Source of the DNA: JABDGM01 sp046349975
GTDB lineage: Bacteria; Planctomycetota; Planctomycetia; Pirellulales; Lacipirellulaceae
Direction of reading: 5' to 3'
DNA length: 64,000 nt
Assembly: GCA_046349975.1 (NCBI GenBank)
Contig: JAXMBH010000015.1
Location: 55,250 to 119,249, forward strand
In this document: piece after piece, positions 17,591 through 26,322 of the stretch
How positions within the stretch are numbered: position 1 is the first letter of the stretch
Layout of the letters: the number at the start of each line of letters is the position of its first letter
The notes under the pieces: model-generated
What the model was told of the DNA's origin: nothing
Database searches by the model: none
Seen by the model: the letters and a program-made list of their open reading frames with translations, nothing else
Made by a program: the position numbers and the translations under genes

Positions 17591-17618
17591 TTGACTCGAT
17601 TCGCGAAGCGCGTATGAT
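17591..17618 (+). promoter_or_regulatory. Candidate sigma70-type promoter of nrdJ
   Basis: TTGACT at 17591-17596 and TATGAT at 17613-17618 with a 16-bp spacer, predicting a start near 17625 and a leader of about 205 nt. The rest of the divergent gap 17061-17590 holds one inverted repeat (CTCGTGTT 17474-17481 / AACACGAG 17536-17543) and no gene that I can support. Confidence 0.6.
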
Positions 17619-17630
17619 CAAACACCTCGA

Positions 17631-17677
17631 CCGCATTATGTGGTATTCGGAAGGGCACTGAATACAATATATTGTGG
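17631..17677 (+). promoter_or_regulatory. Paired NrdR-like boxes upstream of nrdJ
   Basis: ATACAATATATTGTGG at 17662-17677, with the perfect core palindrome CAATATATTG, matches the known NrdR box consensus acaCwATATaTwGtgt well. A weaker copy, CCGCATTATGTGGTAT, lies at 17631-17646. The two are exactly 31 bp apart, the three-turn spacing known for NrdR box pairs. Both sit just downstream of the predicted transcription start, so a bound repressor would block elongation or initiation. Confidence 0.7.
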
Positions 17678-17829
17678 TCTCGGCACCGCTTGCTGCCACA
17701 TTTTCCGGGTTTTGAGCAACCGAGGCCCAAAATCTGGTGCAGCGTCCCCAAATCAGCCGATTTCGGGTATCGTGTGCACATATGTACATTTAGGTAGGAT
17801 GCCCATTCCACCCTGCGCAGGAGGCCGCA

Positions 17830-20800
17830 ATGGCTACCGCTCGCACTAAGAGTAATGCTGCTACGTCCAAAGGAAACCAAACCGCTGTGAAGCACTTCCA
17901 CGGCCGGCTCAAGGTAGACGCCGATTTCTGTCCCGCCGACGTCGAAGATCTCTTCTCCACCGTCGACTGGGAAGTTCGCAGTGCCCAAATCAAAGGCGAG
18001 AACGGCGAACTCATTTTCGAACAAACCAACTGCGAGGTGCCAACGTTCTGGAGCCAGCTCGCGACGAACGTCATCTGCAGCAAATACTTCTACGGCGAAG
18101 TCAACACGCCGGAGCGCGAGTACAGCGTGAAGCAACTCGTGCATCGCGTGGCCCGCACGATCACCGATTGGGGCCTGGAAGACGGCTACTTTGCCACGGC
18201 CGCCGATGGCGAACGCTTTTATCGCGAGCTCGCTTGGCTGTGCCTGCACCAACACGGTGCGTTTAACTCGCCGGTATGGTTCAACGTCGGCCTGTATCAC
18301 CAATACGGCGTCAGCGGCGCGAAGTGCAACTGGCGTTGGGACGCGCAAGTTGAAGACGTCGTTCAGCCCGAGAACCCGTACGAATTCCCGCAAGGCAGCG
18401 CGTGCTTCATTCAGCACGTCGACGACAACATGGAAGACATCATGGAGCTCGCCCGCAGCGAGGCCATGCTGTTCAAGTTCGGCAGTGGCACGGGCACCGA
18501 CCTCAGCACGTTGCGCTCGCATCGCGAGAAGCTCGCCGGCGGCGGCAAGCCCTCGGGGCCGCTCTCATTCATGCGCGTGTACGATCAGGTTGCGGCCGTG
18601 GTCAAGAGCGGCGGCAAGACCCGCCGCGCCGCCAAGATGCAATCCATCAAGGTCTGGCATCCCGACGTGATGGAATTCATCGAGTGCAAGTGGAAGGAAG
18701 AAAAAAAGGCCCGCGTGCTCATCGAGAAGGGCGGCTACGAGTCGAACTTCAACGGCGAAGCCTACAGCTCAATCATGTTCCAGAACGCGAACCTCTCGGT
18801 CCGCGTGACCGACGACTTCATGCAAGCGGTCGAGAAGAACGAGGATTGGACGACCCACTGGGTCACCAACCCGAAGCAGCCCGGCCCAACCTACCCGGCC
18901 CGCGAGATCCTCGATCGCATGGCCGATTGCGCCTGGCACTGCGGCGACCCCGGCGTGCAGTACGACACGACGATCAATCGTTGGCACACTTGCCCGAACA
19001 GCGGCCGCATCAATGCCAGCAATCCGTGCAGCGAGTACATGTTCCTCGACGACACGGCCTGCAACCTGGCGAGCATCAACCTGATGAAGTTCCGCAAGCC
19101 CGATGGAGAGTTCGATGCCGAACGCTTCAAGGGGGCCTGCCGCATCTTCTTCATCGCCCAGGAAATCCTGGTCGATCACGCGAGCTACCCAACGCCCGAC
19201 ATCGCCCGCAACAGTCACCTGTTCCGGCCGCTCGGCCTCGGTTACTCGAACCTCGGCAGCCTGCTGATGAGCGGCGGCGTGCCGTACAACTCGCACGAAG
19301 CGTACGGCGTGTGCGGGGCCATCACTGCCCTGCTCCACGGCGCCGCCAACCTCACGAGCACCGAACTTGCCGAAGCCGTCGGCACCTTCGATTGCTACGA
19401 AGAGAATCGTGAGCCGTTCCTCAGCGTAATGCAAATGCATCGCGACGCGGTCGAAGAGATCGACCCGAACTGCCCGCAATATCTCCGCGATGCCGCCCGC
19501 CGCACGTGGGACGATGTGCTGGCCTCCGGCCGCGTGCATGGTTTCCGCAACGCGCAAGCCACCGTGCTCGCGCCGACCGGCACGATCAGCTTCATGATGG
19601 ACTGCGACACGACCGGCATCGAGCCGGATATCGCCCTCGTGAAGTACAAGCAGCTTGCCGGCGGTGGCATGCTCAAGATCGTCAACCAAACGGTGCCGCT
19701 CGCCCTGAGAACGCTCGGCTACGATGAACAGCAAATCGGCTCGATCCTGGCCTACGTCGACGAGCACGACACAATCGAAGGCTCGCCCGATGTGAAGGAA
19801 GAGCACCTCGATGTGTTCGATTGTGCGTTCACGCCGCGCAACGGCCGACGCTCGATTGCATGGCAAGCCCACGTGCTCATGATGGCCGCCGCGCAGCCGT
19901 TTCTCTCGGGCGCGATCTCGAAAACGGTCAACATGCCGCGCGACACCACGACCGAGGACATCGCCAAGGCGTACTTCGATGGCTGGAAGCTCGGCCTCAA
20001 AGCGTTGGCGATCTATCGCGATGGCTCGAAGGAAAGCCAACCGCTCTCCACAAGCTCCGAAGGCCAACGCGCCGCGGCCAGCGCCGTCGCCAAGCCGCGC
20101 CGCGAACGCCTGGAAGACACGCGGCAAAGCATTACGCACAAGTTCAGCGTCTCCGGCCACGAGGGCTACATCACGGTCGGCCTGTACCCCGACGGCCGAC
20201 CCGGCGAGCTGTTCATCACCATGGCCAAAGAAGGCAGCACGATCGGCGGCCTCATGGACGCCTTCGGCACGAGTGTGTCGATGAGCTTGCAATATGGTGT
20301 GCCGCTCGAAGACTATGTGCGCAAGTTCAGCCACATGCGCTTCGAGCCGCAGGGTTACACGAAGAACCCGGATATCAAGATCGCGAAGAGTCTTATCGAC
20401 TACATTTTCCGCTGGCTCGGCATCACCTTCCTGCCCGGCTACAAGGAAGCGAGCCAAGGTGTGCTCAACAAAGAAGGTGAGGCCGCTTCAGCGGCCGGGG
20501 ACGACGCCGACACACAGCCCTCGCCCGTCGCCGCCGGCAAGAAGCCCGCGACCGGCGGGCGGAAAGAAAGCAAGGCGGAAAGCGGAAGGCGGAAAGCGGA
20601 AGGATCGGCAACGGCCCCGGCCCCAGCCACGAGCCCCCAGCCCGTGACCCCCAAGCCGACCCCCGACGCCAAACGCAACGGCACCACCAACGGCCATTCA
20701 AACGGCCACGCCCACGCGAATGGCAACGGCCACACCCAAGGCCACGCGGTGACCGGCGAAATCAACGCGGCCCTGCTGGCTCGCGCCGGAGTGATGCTCA

Positions 20801-20949
20801 AAGACGCCGGTCCCACGACAGCGCGCAGCGAGCAGTTCGCCGAGTTCCAATCGGACGCACCGGCCTGTGACAACTGCGGCCAAATCACCGTTCGCGCCGG
20901 TAACTGCTACCTCTGCTACAACTGCGGCAGCAGCATGGGATGCAGCTGA
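17830..20949 (+). CDS. nrdJ: Vitamin B12-dependent ribonucleotide reductase (class II)
   Basis: Reduces ribonucleotides to deoxyribonucleotides using adenosylcobalamin. 1039 residues, start ATG 17830 with GCAGGAGG upstream. The catalytic barrel carries NPCSEYMFLDDTACNLASINL near residue 398 (catalytic Cys and Glu) and LAPTGTISFMMDCDTTGIEP near residue 580. A TSCPD-type domain follows (HEGYITVGLYPDGRPGELF). A low-complexity linker rich in Ala, Pro, Gly, Asn and His spans about residues 880-975. The C-terminus CDNCGQITVRAGNCYLCYNC has six Cys with the next few residues and probably binds zinc and shuttles electrons. No N-terminal ATP-cone is evident. Confidence 0.96.
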   Translation: MATARTKSNAATSKGNQTAVKHFHGRLKVDADFCPADVEDLFSTVDWEVRSAQIKGENGELIFEQTNCEVPTFWSQLATNVICSKYFYGEVNTPEREYSVKQLVHRVARTITDWGLEDGYFATAADGERFYRELAWLCLHQHGAFNSPVWFNVGLYHQYGVSGAKCNWRWDAQVEDVVQPENPYEFPQGSACFIQHVDDNMEDIMELARSEAMLFKFGSGTGTDLSTLRSHREKLAGGGKPSGPLSFMRVYDQVAAVVKSGGKTRRAAKMQSIKVWHPDVMEFIECKWKEEKKARVLIEKGGYESNFNGEAYSSIMFQNANLSVRVTDDFMQAVEKNEDWTTHWVTNPKQPGPTYPAREILDRMADCAWHCGDPGVQYDTTINRWHTCPNSGRINASNPCSEYMFLDDTACNLASINLMKFRKPDGEFDAERFKGACRIFFIAQEILVDHASYPTPDIARNSHLFRPLGLGYSNLGSLLMSGGVPYNSHEAYGVCGAITALLHGAANLTSTELAEAVGTFDCYEENREPFLSVMQMHRDAVEEIDPNCPQYLRDAARRTWDDVLASGRVHGFRNAQATVLAPTGTISFMMDCDTTGIEPDIALVKYKQLAGGGMLKIVNQTVPLALRTLGYDEQQIGSILAYVDEHDTIEGSPDVKEEHLDVFDCAFTPRNGRRSIAWQAHVLMMAAAQPFLSGAISKTVNMPRDTTTEDIAKAYFDGWKLGLKALAIYRDGSKESQPLSTSSEGQRAAASAVAKPRRERLEDTRQSITHKFSVSGHEGYITVGLYPDGRPGELFITMAKEGSTIGGLMDAFGTSVSMSLQYGVPLEDYVRKFSHMRFEPQGYTKNPDIKIAKSLIDYIFRWLGITFLPGYKEASQGVLNKEGEAASAAGDDADTQPSPVAAGKKPATGGRKESKAESGRRKAEGSATAPAPATSPQPVTPKPTPDAKRNGTTNGHSNGHAHANGNGHTQGHAVTGEINAALLARAGVMLKDAGPTTARSEQFAEFQSDAPACDNCGQITVRAGNCYLCYNCGSSMGCS

Positions 20950-21163
20950 TTGATTGAAAGCGCTGTGGCTCGGCCTTACGACCGAGCCACACCATCGACC
21001 GCAGGTCTTCCACCCTGCCGCAAGCATTCGGAGACCTCCGATCGGCAACGCTGTGCGGAATCCTGAGACCCGCGTGCAGCAAATTGACAACGAAATCTTC
21101 GCCGCCGAGCTGCAACGTCACCAGCCCGTCGTCGAACCCTAAAGTCTTGCACTCCCCGAGTCA

Positions 21164-21190
21164 CCCCCGGCCACCGGCCGGGGGTTTTCT
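21164..21190 (+). terminator. Intrinsic terminator downstream of nrdJ
   Basis: A perfect 9-bp stem CCCCCGGCC/GGCCGGGGG (21164-21172 and 21176-21184) with loop ACC is followed by TTTTCT. It is about 215 bp after the nrdJ stop codon. The DNA between carries no supported gene. Confidence 0.8.
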
Positions 21191-21364
21191 GTTCAACGAC
21201 ACTCGACAAATTACAGAACGTTGCATTGCAGAGCGCCAAAAGTGGGAGGTAGGCGGGGCCCACGCCCATCGCTGCCGGTCAATCCAGCCCGTAATTCAAA
21301 TGCGGCACGTTGCGCACTCGTGCTCGGTGTTGCGTTGATTGAGCGATCGCCTGCCAGGCGCAAA

Positions 21365-21406
21365 GAAAAAGCCGCGGAAGCCTGAGGGGACTAAGGCTTC
21401 CGCGGC
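21365..21406 (-). terminator. Intrinsic terminator, minus strand
   Basis: 12-bp arms GCCGCGGAAGCC (21371-21382) and its complement (21395-21406) with a 12-nt loop. Read on the minus strand the stem is followed by TTTTTC. It should end the transcript of the anti-sigma-like gene that stops at 21691. The 21407-21690 interval otherwise shows nothing. Confidence 0.75.
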
Positions 21407-21690
21407 CGCGATGTGGAGAGGTCGGCAACGAGCCGATCGGAGAATGCTGAACACGATCAGTTGCACTCGCCGTGCCAGAGCGCCGGCGACACTCGCTCAC
21501 CAAGCTGTAATCCGTTGTGCGAATTAGGTTTCTGCGAAGTGAGCAACACCTGACACGCGATCGGGAGAACCGCCATGTGGCGAGAAGACCACACTATGCG
21601 GTGATGACGTTGAGAAAACGCCTCATCGCTGCGAGGTGGCCCGGCAGGATACTGGTTCGCAGCTGGCAGAGTGGCAGCGAAGCGGGCCGA

Positions 21691-22713
21691 TTATTCCGCA
21701 GTATCGCTGGGCTCGAGAGCTGGAACCGCTCCGCTGGGGGCGAGAACGACGTCGTTTTCACCGATGCCCGCCGCGACCTTGCCCTGAATGTTATGAAACG
21801 GGTCCAAGTCGGTCAGAACTTCGAGCGGCGCATCAATACGGATAGAAACAAGCATCCCGCTGCGATCGACGAATTGGATGAGGCAACCACGATGATGCGC
21901 ACTGACAGCATTGGTCGACTCACCGGAGACTTCGCCAAGCAGCGGATCGACCTTTGACACGCTGGGCGTCTTTCGGCCAATATACACGTACTTGTGATTT
22001 ATCTTTTGCGGCATGCGAATGCCGTAGCACGGCGATATCTTGGCAGACACCGACAACAAATCGGCCGCCGACATGCTCCGCAGTTCTTCTTGCTTCGGCA
22101 CATGGATATCATCGCGCAGGCCGTCTCTAATATCTCGCGCCACTTGCGATGCCGGGCACTTGAGCAGAACCGCCATCTCATCGGCGTCGACATACCCTTC
22201 TTTGACGAGCTTCGCGAACACCATGCCCGCATTCTCGTGTGGCTGCATCACTGGGTAGTTGCCGTCGTGGTTGTCGGCGTAGAGCGATTCAAGCCGGTAG
22301 ATCTGGATCATGTTGTGCTGACACGCGGTTTGCCGCGTGTCTTCCCGGCTATGATTAAGCGCGGGAAAAACCAGCATGCTCACAGCCAGCATGACGCCGC
22401 CGGCCACGGTGAGATCTGCCAGGCTCCAGCCCAGCATGCCAGCTGGGGCATCGCCAGTCGAAGACATACCGGCCTTGCGCGAGGCCTGTTCAATTTCGTA
22501 TTCATCGCTGTTGGAGATGAACGACGAGGTGCGTTTCGCCAGCCCCCGCGGCGGCAAGGGCCCCGCTTCTTGCTCTTGATTCGCGGCGAAGCACTCGCGT
22601 AAGTGCTGCAGCTCTTGTTGCAGCTCGGGATTATCTCGCAGCAGCGCCCGCAGTTCGCGGCGTTCTTCGTCGTCAAGTTCGCCCAATAGATAGCGAATGA
22701 GCTGTTCGCGCAT
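21691..22713 (-). CDS. Anti-sigma-like membrane protein with pseudopilin-like domain
   Basis: 340 residues. The N-terminus (MREQLIRYLLGELDDEERRE) looks like the cytoplasmic helical region of planctomycete anti-sigma factors but has no HxxxCxxC zinc motif. After a linker there is one hydrophobic segment (LTVAGGVMLAVSMLVFPAL) followed by NHSREDTRQTACQHNMIQIY and YADNHDGNYP. These resemble the post-helix region of DUF1559/type II pseudopilin-like proteins. It lies just downstream of an ECF sigma gene on the same strand, so it probably controls that sigma factor and could sense an extracytoplasmic signal. The role is inferred from context. Confidence 0.65.
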   Translation of the reverse strand: MREQLIRYLLGELDDEERRELRALLRDNPELQQELQHLRECFAANQEQEAGPLPPRGLAKRTSSFISNSDEYEIEQASRKAGMSSTGDAPAGMLGWSLADLTVAGGVMLAVSMLVFPALNHSREDTRQTACQHNMIQIYRLESLYADNHDGNYPVMQPHENAGMVFAKLVKEGYVDADEMAVLLKCPASQVARDIRDGLRDDIHVPKQEELRSMSAADLLSVSAKISPCYGIRMPQKINHKYVYIGRKTPSVSKVDPLLGEVSGESTNAVSAHHRGCLIQFVDRSGMLVSIRIDAPLEVLTDLDPFHNIQGKVAAGIGENDVVLAPSGAVPALEPSDTAE

Positions 22714-22856
22714 GGCCCCGAATTATCCGCGCAGAGTATTCAAAAGGAGAGCCCGCCACTGGTGGCGAGCTCTCCGAAGTTCATCACAAGTTATCTGCCG
22801 TCGAGTCGCTGCCGAAATTCCCTCTGCATACGACTTCAACAATCCACAAGTCTCTG

Positions 22857-22930
22857 GGGTGCCTGGGGCGGAGTCTTCGACGCCCCAGTCGTGGGTCTGG
22901 GGCATCGCAGAGCCTCTGCCCCAGGCACCC
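22857..22930 (-). repeat. Inverted repeat between sigma and anti-sigma genes
   Basis: 13-bp perfect arms GGGTGCCTGGGGC (22857-22869) and GCCCCAGGCACCC (22918-22930). The interior also pairs partly (CGCCCCAG with CTGGGGCA). It begins 10 bp after the sigma gene ends and could attenuate anti-sigma expression, or be a dispersed palindrome. Confidence 0.65.
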
Positions 22931-22939
22931 ACAACCGTC

Positions 22940-23599
22940 TTATTCCTGCGGCATGGCTTGGTTATCTTCCCAGGCTTTGCCCAGCCGTTTAACGGCGGAA
23001 TGGAGACGGCTCTTCACGGTACCGACCGGCACATCCAGTTCATCGGCCGCCTCGCGATACTTCATACCGCGGAAATACACCAGCTTCACAGCCGACCGAA
23101 GTTGCTCGGGCAATGCGGCCACCGCTTGGCGAATCCACTCCTTCCGCTCACCTTGTTCCAAACCGCTCGCCGGCTCGTCTTCACGGCCGCCGAGCACGTC
23201 GACCAGCGAACCGAGCTCGTCGTGCTGCACGCGGTTGGGCCGATCGAGGCTGACCAACCGATGCCGACGATTGCGGCGCTGAATATCAATCGCCTGGTTC
23301 GTGGCTACTGTATACAACCAAGGCCGCACCTTTCGGTCCGCATCGTAAAGATGGCACTTCAGGTGGACCTGCATAAACGTGGCTTGAAAGGCATCCTCGG
23401 CCAACACCTGATTATTCAGGAATCGCCGGAGGTAGTTGTAGAGCTCACGCTCATACCGTTTAACCAACGTTTCAAACACTGCCGGGCGACCCGTCAGGCG
23501 GTACTCGAGCAGCAATTCCTCGTCGGTCCAGCTGCCGAGGTCGGCGGCCGAAACGGTCGTTTTGGTGATAGCGCGATCTTCCGTGTTATGCTCTGTCAT
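22940..23599 (-). CDS. ECF-type RNA polymerase sigma factor
   Basis: A 219-residue group 4 sigma factor. Region 2 is RYERELYNYLRRFLNNQVLAEDAFQATFMQVH with the promoter-melting part RKVRPWLYTVATNQAIDIQR. Region 4 is LPEQLRSAVKLVYFRGMKYR, then LDVPVGTVKSRLHSAVKRL. The two are joined by an acidic linker. The anti-sigma-like gene follows on the same strand. About 160 bp upstream there is an 8-bp inverted repeat (CAATTGCC 23762-23769 / GGCAATTG 23797-23804) that might be regulatory. Confidence 0.93.
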   Translation of the reverse strand: MTEHNTEDRAITKTTVSAADLGSWTDEELLLEYRLTGRPAVFETLVKRYERELYNYLRRFLNNQVLAEDAFQATFMQVHLKCHLYDADRKVRPWLYTVATNQAIDIQRRNRRHRLVSLDRPNRVQHDELGSLVDVLGGREDEPASGLEQGERKEWIRQAVAALPEQLRSAVKLVYFRGMKYREAADELDVPVGTVKSRLHSAVKRLGKAWEDNQAMPQE

Positions 23600-24183
23600 T
23601 GTTACGAACCTCTACTTCAGAGGGTTCGACGCAAAAAGGAGAAGTTGTCCTTCTTCTCCGTCGTCAGGAGTAGTGACCGGAGACCCTCGCATTATAACAG
23701 TGTGCGGTTCCATGGGTCGCCGGTTGGGGCAGAGGAGTTTGGCCGAGACGCCATATTGGCCCAATTGCCGTTTCCACCGTCCCCAACAATATAATTGGCA
23801 ATTGCCGTGCCGAAGAGCCCTAGCGATCATCGCTAGCGGACGCGAACAAAACACCTAACCGGTTCGTACTACGATACTTGCGAAAAGTGCCCGCCGGTGG
23901 GCGGGGCGGTTCTGGGCAAGTTTTTCGGCCGCTGGCACCTGCCATAATTGCATTCGCCAGAGGAGGAACTTACTTGCCAGCGTCGCGAAATTTACCAAGC
24001 TAGTGATCGACTTCGCGACAGGTTTCTATTCCCGAGTCTCGCCATTCCGGAATAAACACAGATAAGATGCCAGCGGACTGCGGGGGCTTGTGGAAAAATT
24101 CGAATTTTAGTCCGCAGATGACGCGGAGAACGGAGGCGACGGCTAAAACGCCGGGAATTAGCGGGTTCCGCTGAATTCATGCC

Positions 24184-24291
24184 GCCGAGAATCGTGCTTG
24201 AATTGCCGGTTGATAATAAAAGCAGCTCGAGCACTATGGTTACGCGACCGACCCGGCCGAGAATCGTGCTTGAATTGCCGGTTGATAATAA
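24184..24291 (+). repeat. Two identical 36-bp direct repeats with a 36-bp spacer
   Basis: Copies at 24184-24219 and 24256-24291 are identical over 36 bp (beginning GCCGAGAATCGTGC, ending GTTGATAATAA), and identity stops at both edges. The 24220-24255 interval is unrelated and also 36 bp long. The geometry is that of a minimal CRISPR unit, but only two copies exist, the repeat lacks the usual terminal GAAAC-type motif and no cas gene is in the window. The rest of the gap 23600-24333 has one CGCAGATG-type partial repeat near 24109. Confidence 0.75.
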
Positions 24292-24333
24292 TGGAAGAGA
24301 TGCGGCGGAAGCGGCGGAAACGATTGAGGTGAC

Positions 24334-25494
24334 ATGGCGACAGAAACTCCCAGCGAAGCACCAGACACTTTGGCAGATGCCCCGCAGGAGCAGACCCCCG
24401 AACAGCGGGCCGAGGCCAAGCGGTACAGCAATATCTCGCTCGCCTGCACCATCGCCGACATGGCGATTGACCTGATCTATCTCGGGCTGATGGCGTTCGT
24501 GTTTGCCCGGCCGCTGGATACGTGGCTGGCCAAGTACCCGAGTCTCGCCGGCGACCACTCGATGCTCCGGCTACTCGCGCTGTTCGGCATCGTGATGGTC
24601 CTGCACATGCTGGTGTCGCTGCCGCTCTCGTTCTATTCGCACTTCATTGTGGAGCACCAATTCGGGCTCAGCAATCAGACGTTCGCGCGGTGGGTGCGCA
24701 ACTGGTCGCTCAGCAACGTGCTCACGCTCGTGCTCGGCGCGGTGCTGAACGCGGGGTTGTTTTGGATCATCTGGCACACGGGCGCATACTGGTGGCTGAT
24801 CGCGGCGGCCGCGTTCTTTGTTGTGAGCATCGTGCTGGGGCAACTCGCACCGGTGATCATCATGCCGCTGTTCTACAAGATCGAACCGATCGAGAACGCC
24901 GAGCTCGACACGCGCATGAAGAACTTGGCCGCAGGCACCGGCATCACGATCGAAGGCGTCTATCGCCTCGGCCTCAGCGCCGATACACAGAAAGCGAACG
25001 CGATGCTCGCCGGCCTCGGCCGCACGCGCCGTGTGCTGATGGGCGACACGCTGCTCGAGAAGTTCACGCCCGAGGAGATCGACGTCATCTTCGCGCACGA
25101 ACTCGGCCACCACGTGCATCGGCACATTCCGAAGATGATTGCGACCGGCGTCGTCGTGAGCCTCGCCGGCTTTTATGTAATCGACCGCGCCATCGTCTGG
25201 TGGGCCGGCGTGCCGACAGTGGCCGACGCCCCGACCGCGAGCTTGCCGCTGGTGATGTTCACACTCACGGCGTTCTCACTCCTGCTCTCGCCGCTGCAAA
25301 ACGTGATCAGCCGCTTCTACGAACGCCAATGCGATCGCTACGCCCTCCACCGCACGAACAACCGCACAGCCTATCGCTCTGCATTCTGGAAGCTCGCCCG
25401 GCTCAATAAGGCCGACACGGATCCGCACCCGTTGGAAGTGTTCCTGTTGCACAGCCACCCGCCGATTGCTGAGCGGCTGGCGCTCGCGGATTAG
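24334..25494 (+). CDS. M48 family metalloprotease (Ste24-like)
   Basis: A 386-residue integral-membrane zinc protease. After a polar N-terminal tail come several membrane helices, then the zinc motif HELGHH (His255, Glu256, His259) and the third-ligand region YERQCDRYAL. The C-terminal HSHPPIAERLAL is typical of CAAX prenyl protease 1-type M48A enzymes. In bacteria such proteins usually act in envelope protein quality control. ATG 24334 follows the 36-bp repeats by 42 bp. Confidence 0.92.
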   Translation: MATETPSEAPDTLADAPQEQTPEQRAEAKRYSNISLACTIADMAIDLIYLGLMAFVFARPLDTWLAKYPSLAGDHSMLRLLALFGIVMVLHMLVSLPLSFYSHFIVEHQFGLSNQTFARWVRNWSLSNVLTLVLGAVLNAGLFWIIWHTGAYWWLIAAAAFFVVSIVLGQLAPVIIMPLFYKIEPIENAELDTRMKNLAAGTGITIEGVYRLGLSADTQKANAMLAGLGRTRRVLMGDTLLEKFTPEEIDVIFAHELGHHVHRHIPKMIATGVVVSLAGFYVIDRAIVWWAGVPTVADAPTASLPLVMFTLTAFSLLLSPLQNVISRFYERQCDRYALHRTNNRTAYRSAFWKLARLNKADTDPHPLEVFLLHSHPPIAERLALAD

Positions 25495-25537
25495 AAGCCA
25501 TCATACGTCGAGACCTCGCAAATGGCTGTCGCCGGGG

Positions 25538-25543
25538 TATAAT
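25538..25543 (+). promoter_or_regulatory. -10-like TATAAT adjacent to a start codon
   Basis: A perfect TATAAT ends 6 bp before the ATG at 25550. Transcription would start at or next to the start codon, implying a leaderless mRNA. No good -35 match is seen. Confidence 0.4.
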
Positions 25544-25549
25544 TTTCTT

Positions 25550-25807
25550 ATGGCAACCGCAAGCGCACTCGATCGATTTCTCGACCCTGTAACGGCCTGC
25601 TTTACACCACAAGTCGCTGAGCGGATTGCGAGCGTGCGTCTCGATCCGGAACTTATAGCCCGTATTGATCTGTTGGCGCAAAAGGCGAACGAGGGCACGC
25701 TAACCGCCGATGAAGACAGCGAATACAAGGACTACATCGAGGGCGGCGATGTGCTGGCCTTGTTGCAGGCCAAGACCCGTCGAATTCTCAGAGAAAACGG
25801 TCGCTAA
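25550..25807 (+). CDS. Small protein paired with an HNH gene
   Basis: 85 residues from ATG 25550. Mostly helical and charged (FTPQVAERIASVRLDPELIA, then TADEDSEYKDYIEGGDVLAL). Its TAA stop overlaps the ATG of the HNH gene by one base, so the two are translationally coupled. Function unknown; it could be a partner or antitoxin-like protein of the HNH protein, which is inference from coupling alone. Confidence 0.75.
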   Translation: MATASALDRFLDPVTACFTPQVAERIASVRLDPELIARIDLLAQKANEGTLTADEDSEYKDYIEGGDVLALLQAKTRRILRENGR

Positions 25808-26214
25808 TGGATGCGACGTTACGCGATTTCGTACGGGCCCGCGCGAATGACTGTTGCGAATATTGCCGATTGCCTCGCACAGCGCAATTGATGCCATTTC
25901 ATGTTGAGCACATCGTTGCCAAGCAACACGGCGGCGCGTATGTGGTCGAGAACCTGGCATGGTCATGCGACCGCAGCAACGCTTATAAGGTTCCGAATCT
26001 CAGTGGCGTCGATCCGATCTCTGGCGATATCGTTGCGCTATACCATCCGCGGCGCGATGAATGGCACCGTCATTTCATGCTGCAAGATGCCCGCATCGAA
26101 GGCAGGACCGCAATTGGCCGGGCCACCGTTCGGTTGTTACAGATGAATGCCCGTCGGCGAGTTGACGTGCATGGCGAATTGATCGAGGAAGGCAAGTTCA
26201 ATCTCGGCGGGTGA
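25807..26214 (+). CDS. HNH endonuclease family protein
   Basis: 135 residues. The HNH core is visible as ANDCCEYCRLP, then FHVEHIVAKQHGG, then NLAWSCDRSNAYK: two Cys pairs for structural metal and a catalytic His in the VEHI motif. There is no fused domain. Overlaps the upstream gene by 1 bp. Small HNH proteins of this type are common in planctomycetes and cyanobacteria with unknown substrates. Confidence 0.88.
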   Translation: MDATLRDFVRARANDCCEYCRLPRTAQLMPFHVEHIVAKQHGGAYVVENLAWSCDRSNAYKVPNLSGVDPISGDIVALYHPRRDEWHRHFMLQDARIEGRTAIGRATVRLLQMNARRRVDVHGELIEEGKFNLGG

Positions 26215-26322
26215 CACAACTTCTTGCGCGACGACGGCGTGTGAAGCGCGGCGGTTAGAAGAAACGCCGGCTCGTCTCGGGGAGACTGCCGGCAGGAGAG
26301 CGTGTTCAATTAAATCCACTGA

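Noticed and set aside
17619..17829. Cobalamin riboswitch ahead of the B12-dependent reductase
   Set aside because: No B12-box-like core was seen in the leader; NrdR-like boxes explain control better.
18769..20457. Long minus-strand frame opposite nrdJ
   Set aside because: Shadow of nrdJ; the real gene has clear catalytic motifs.
20954..21142. Short plus-strand frame after nrdJ
   Set aside because: No ribosome-binding site and no similarity; probably 3' untranslated sequence before the terminator at 21164.
24184..24291. Firm call of a CRISPR array
   Set aside because: Only two repeats, atypical repeat ends and no cas genes; kept as a repeat with a flagged possibility.
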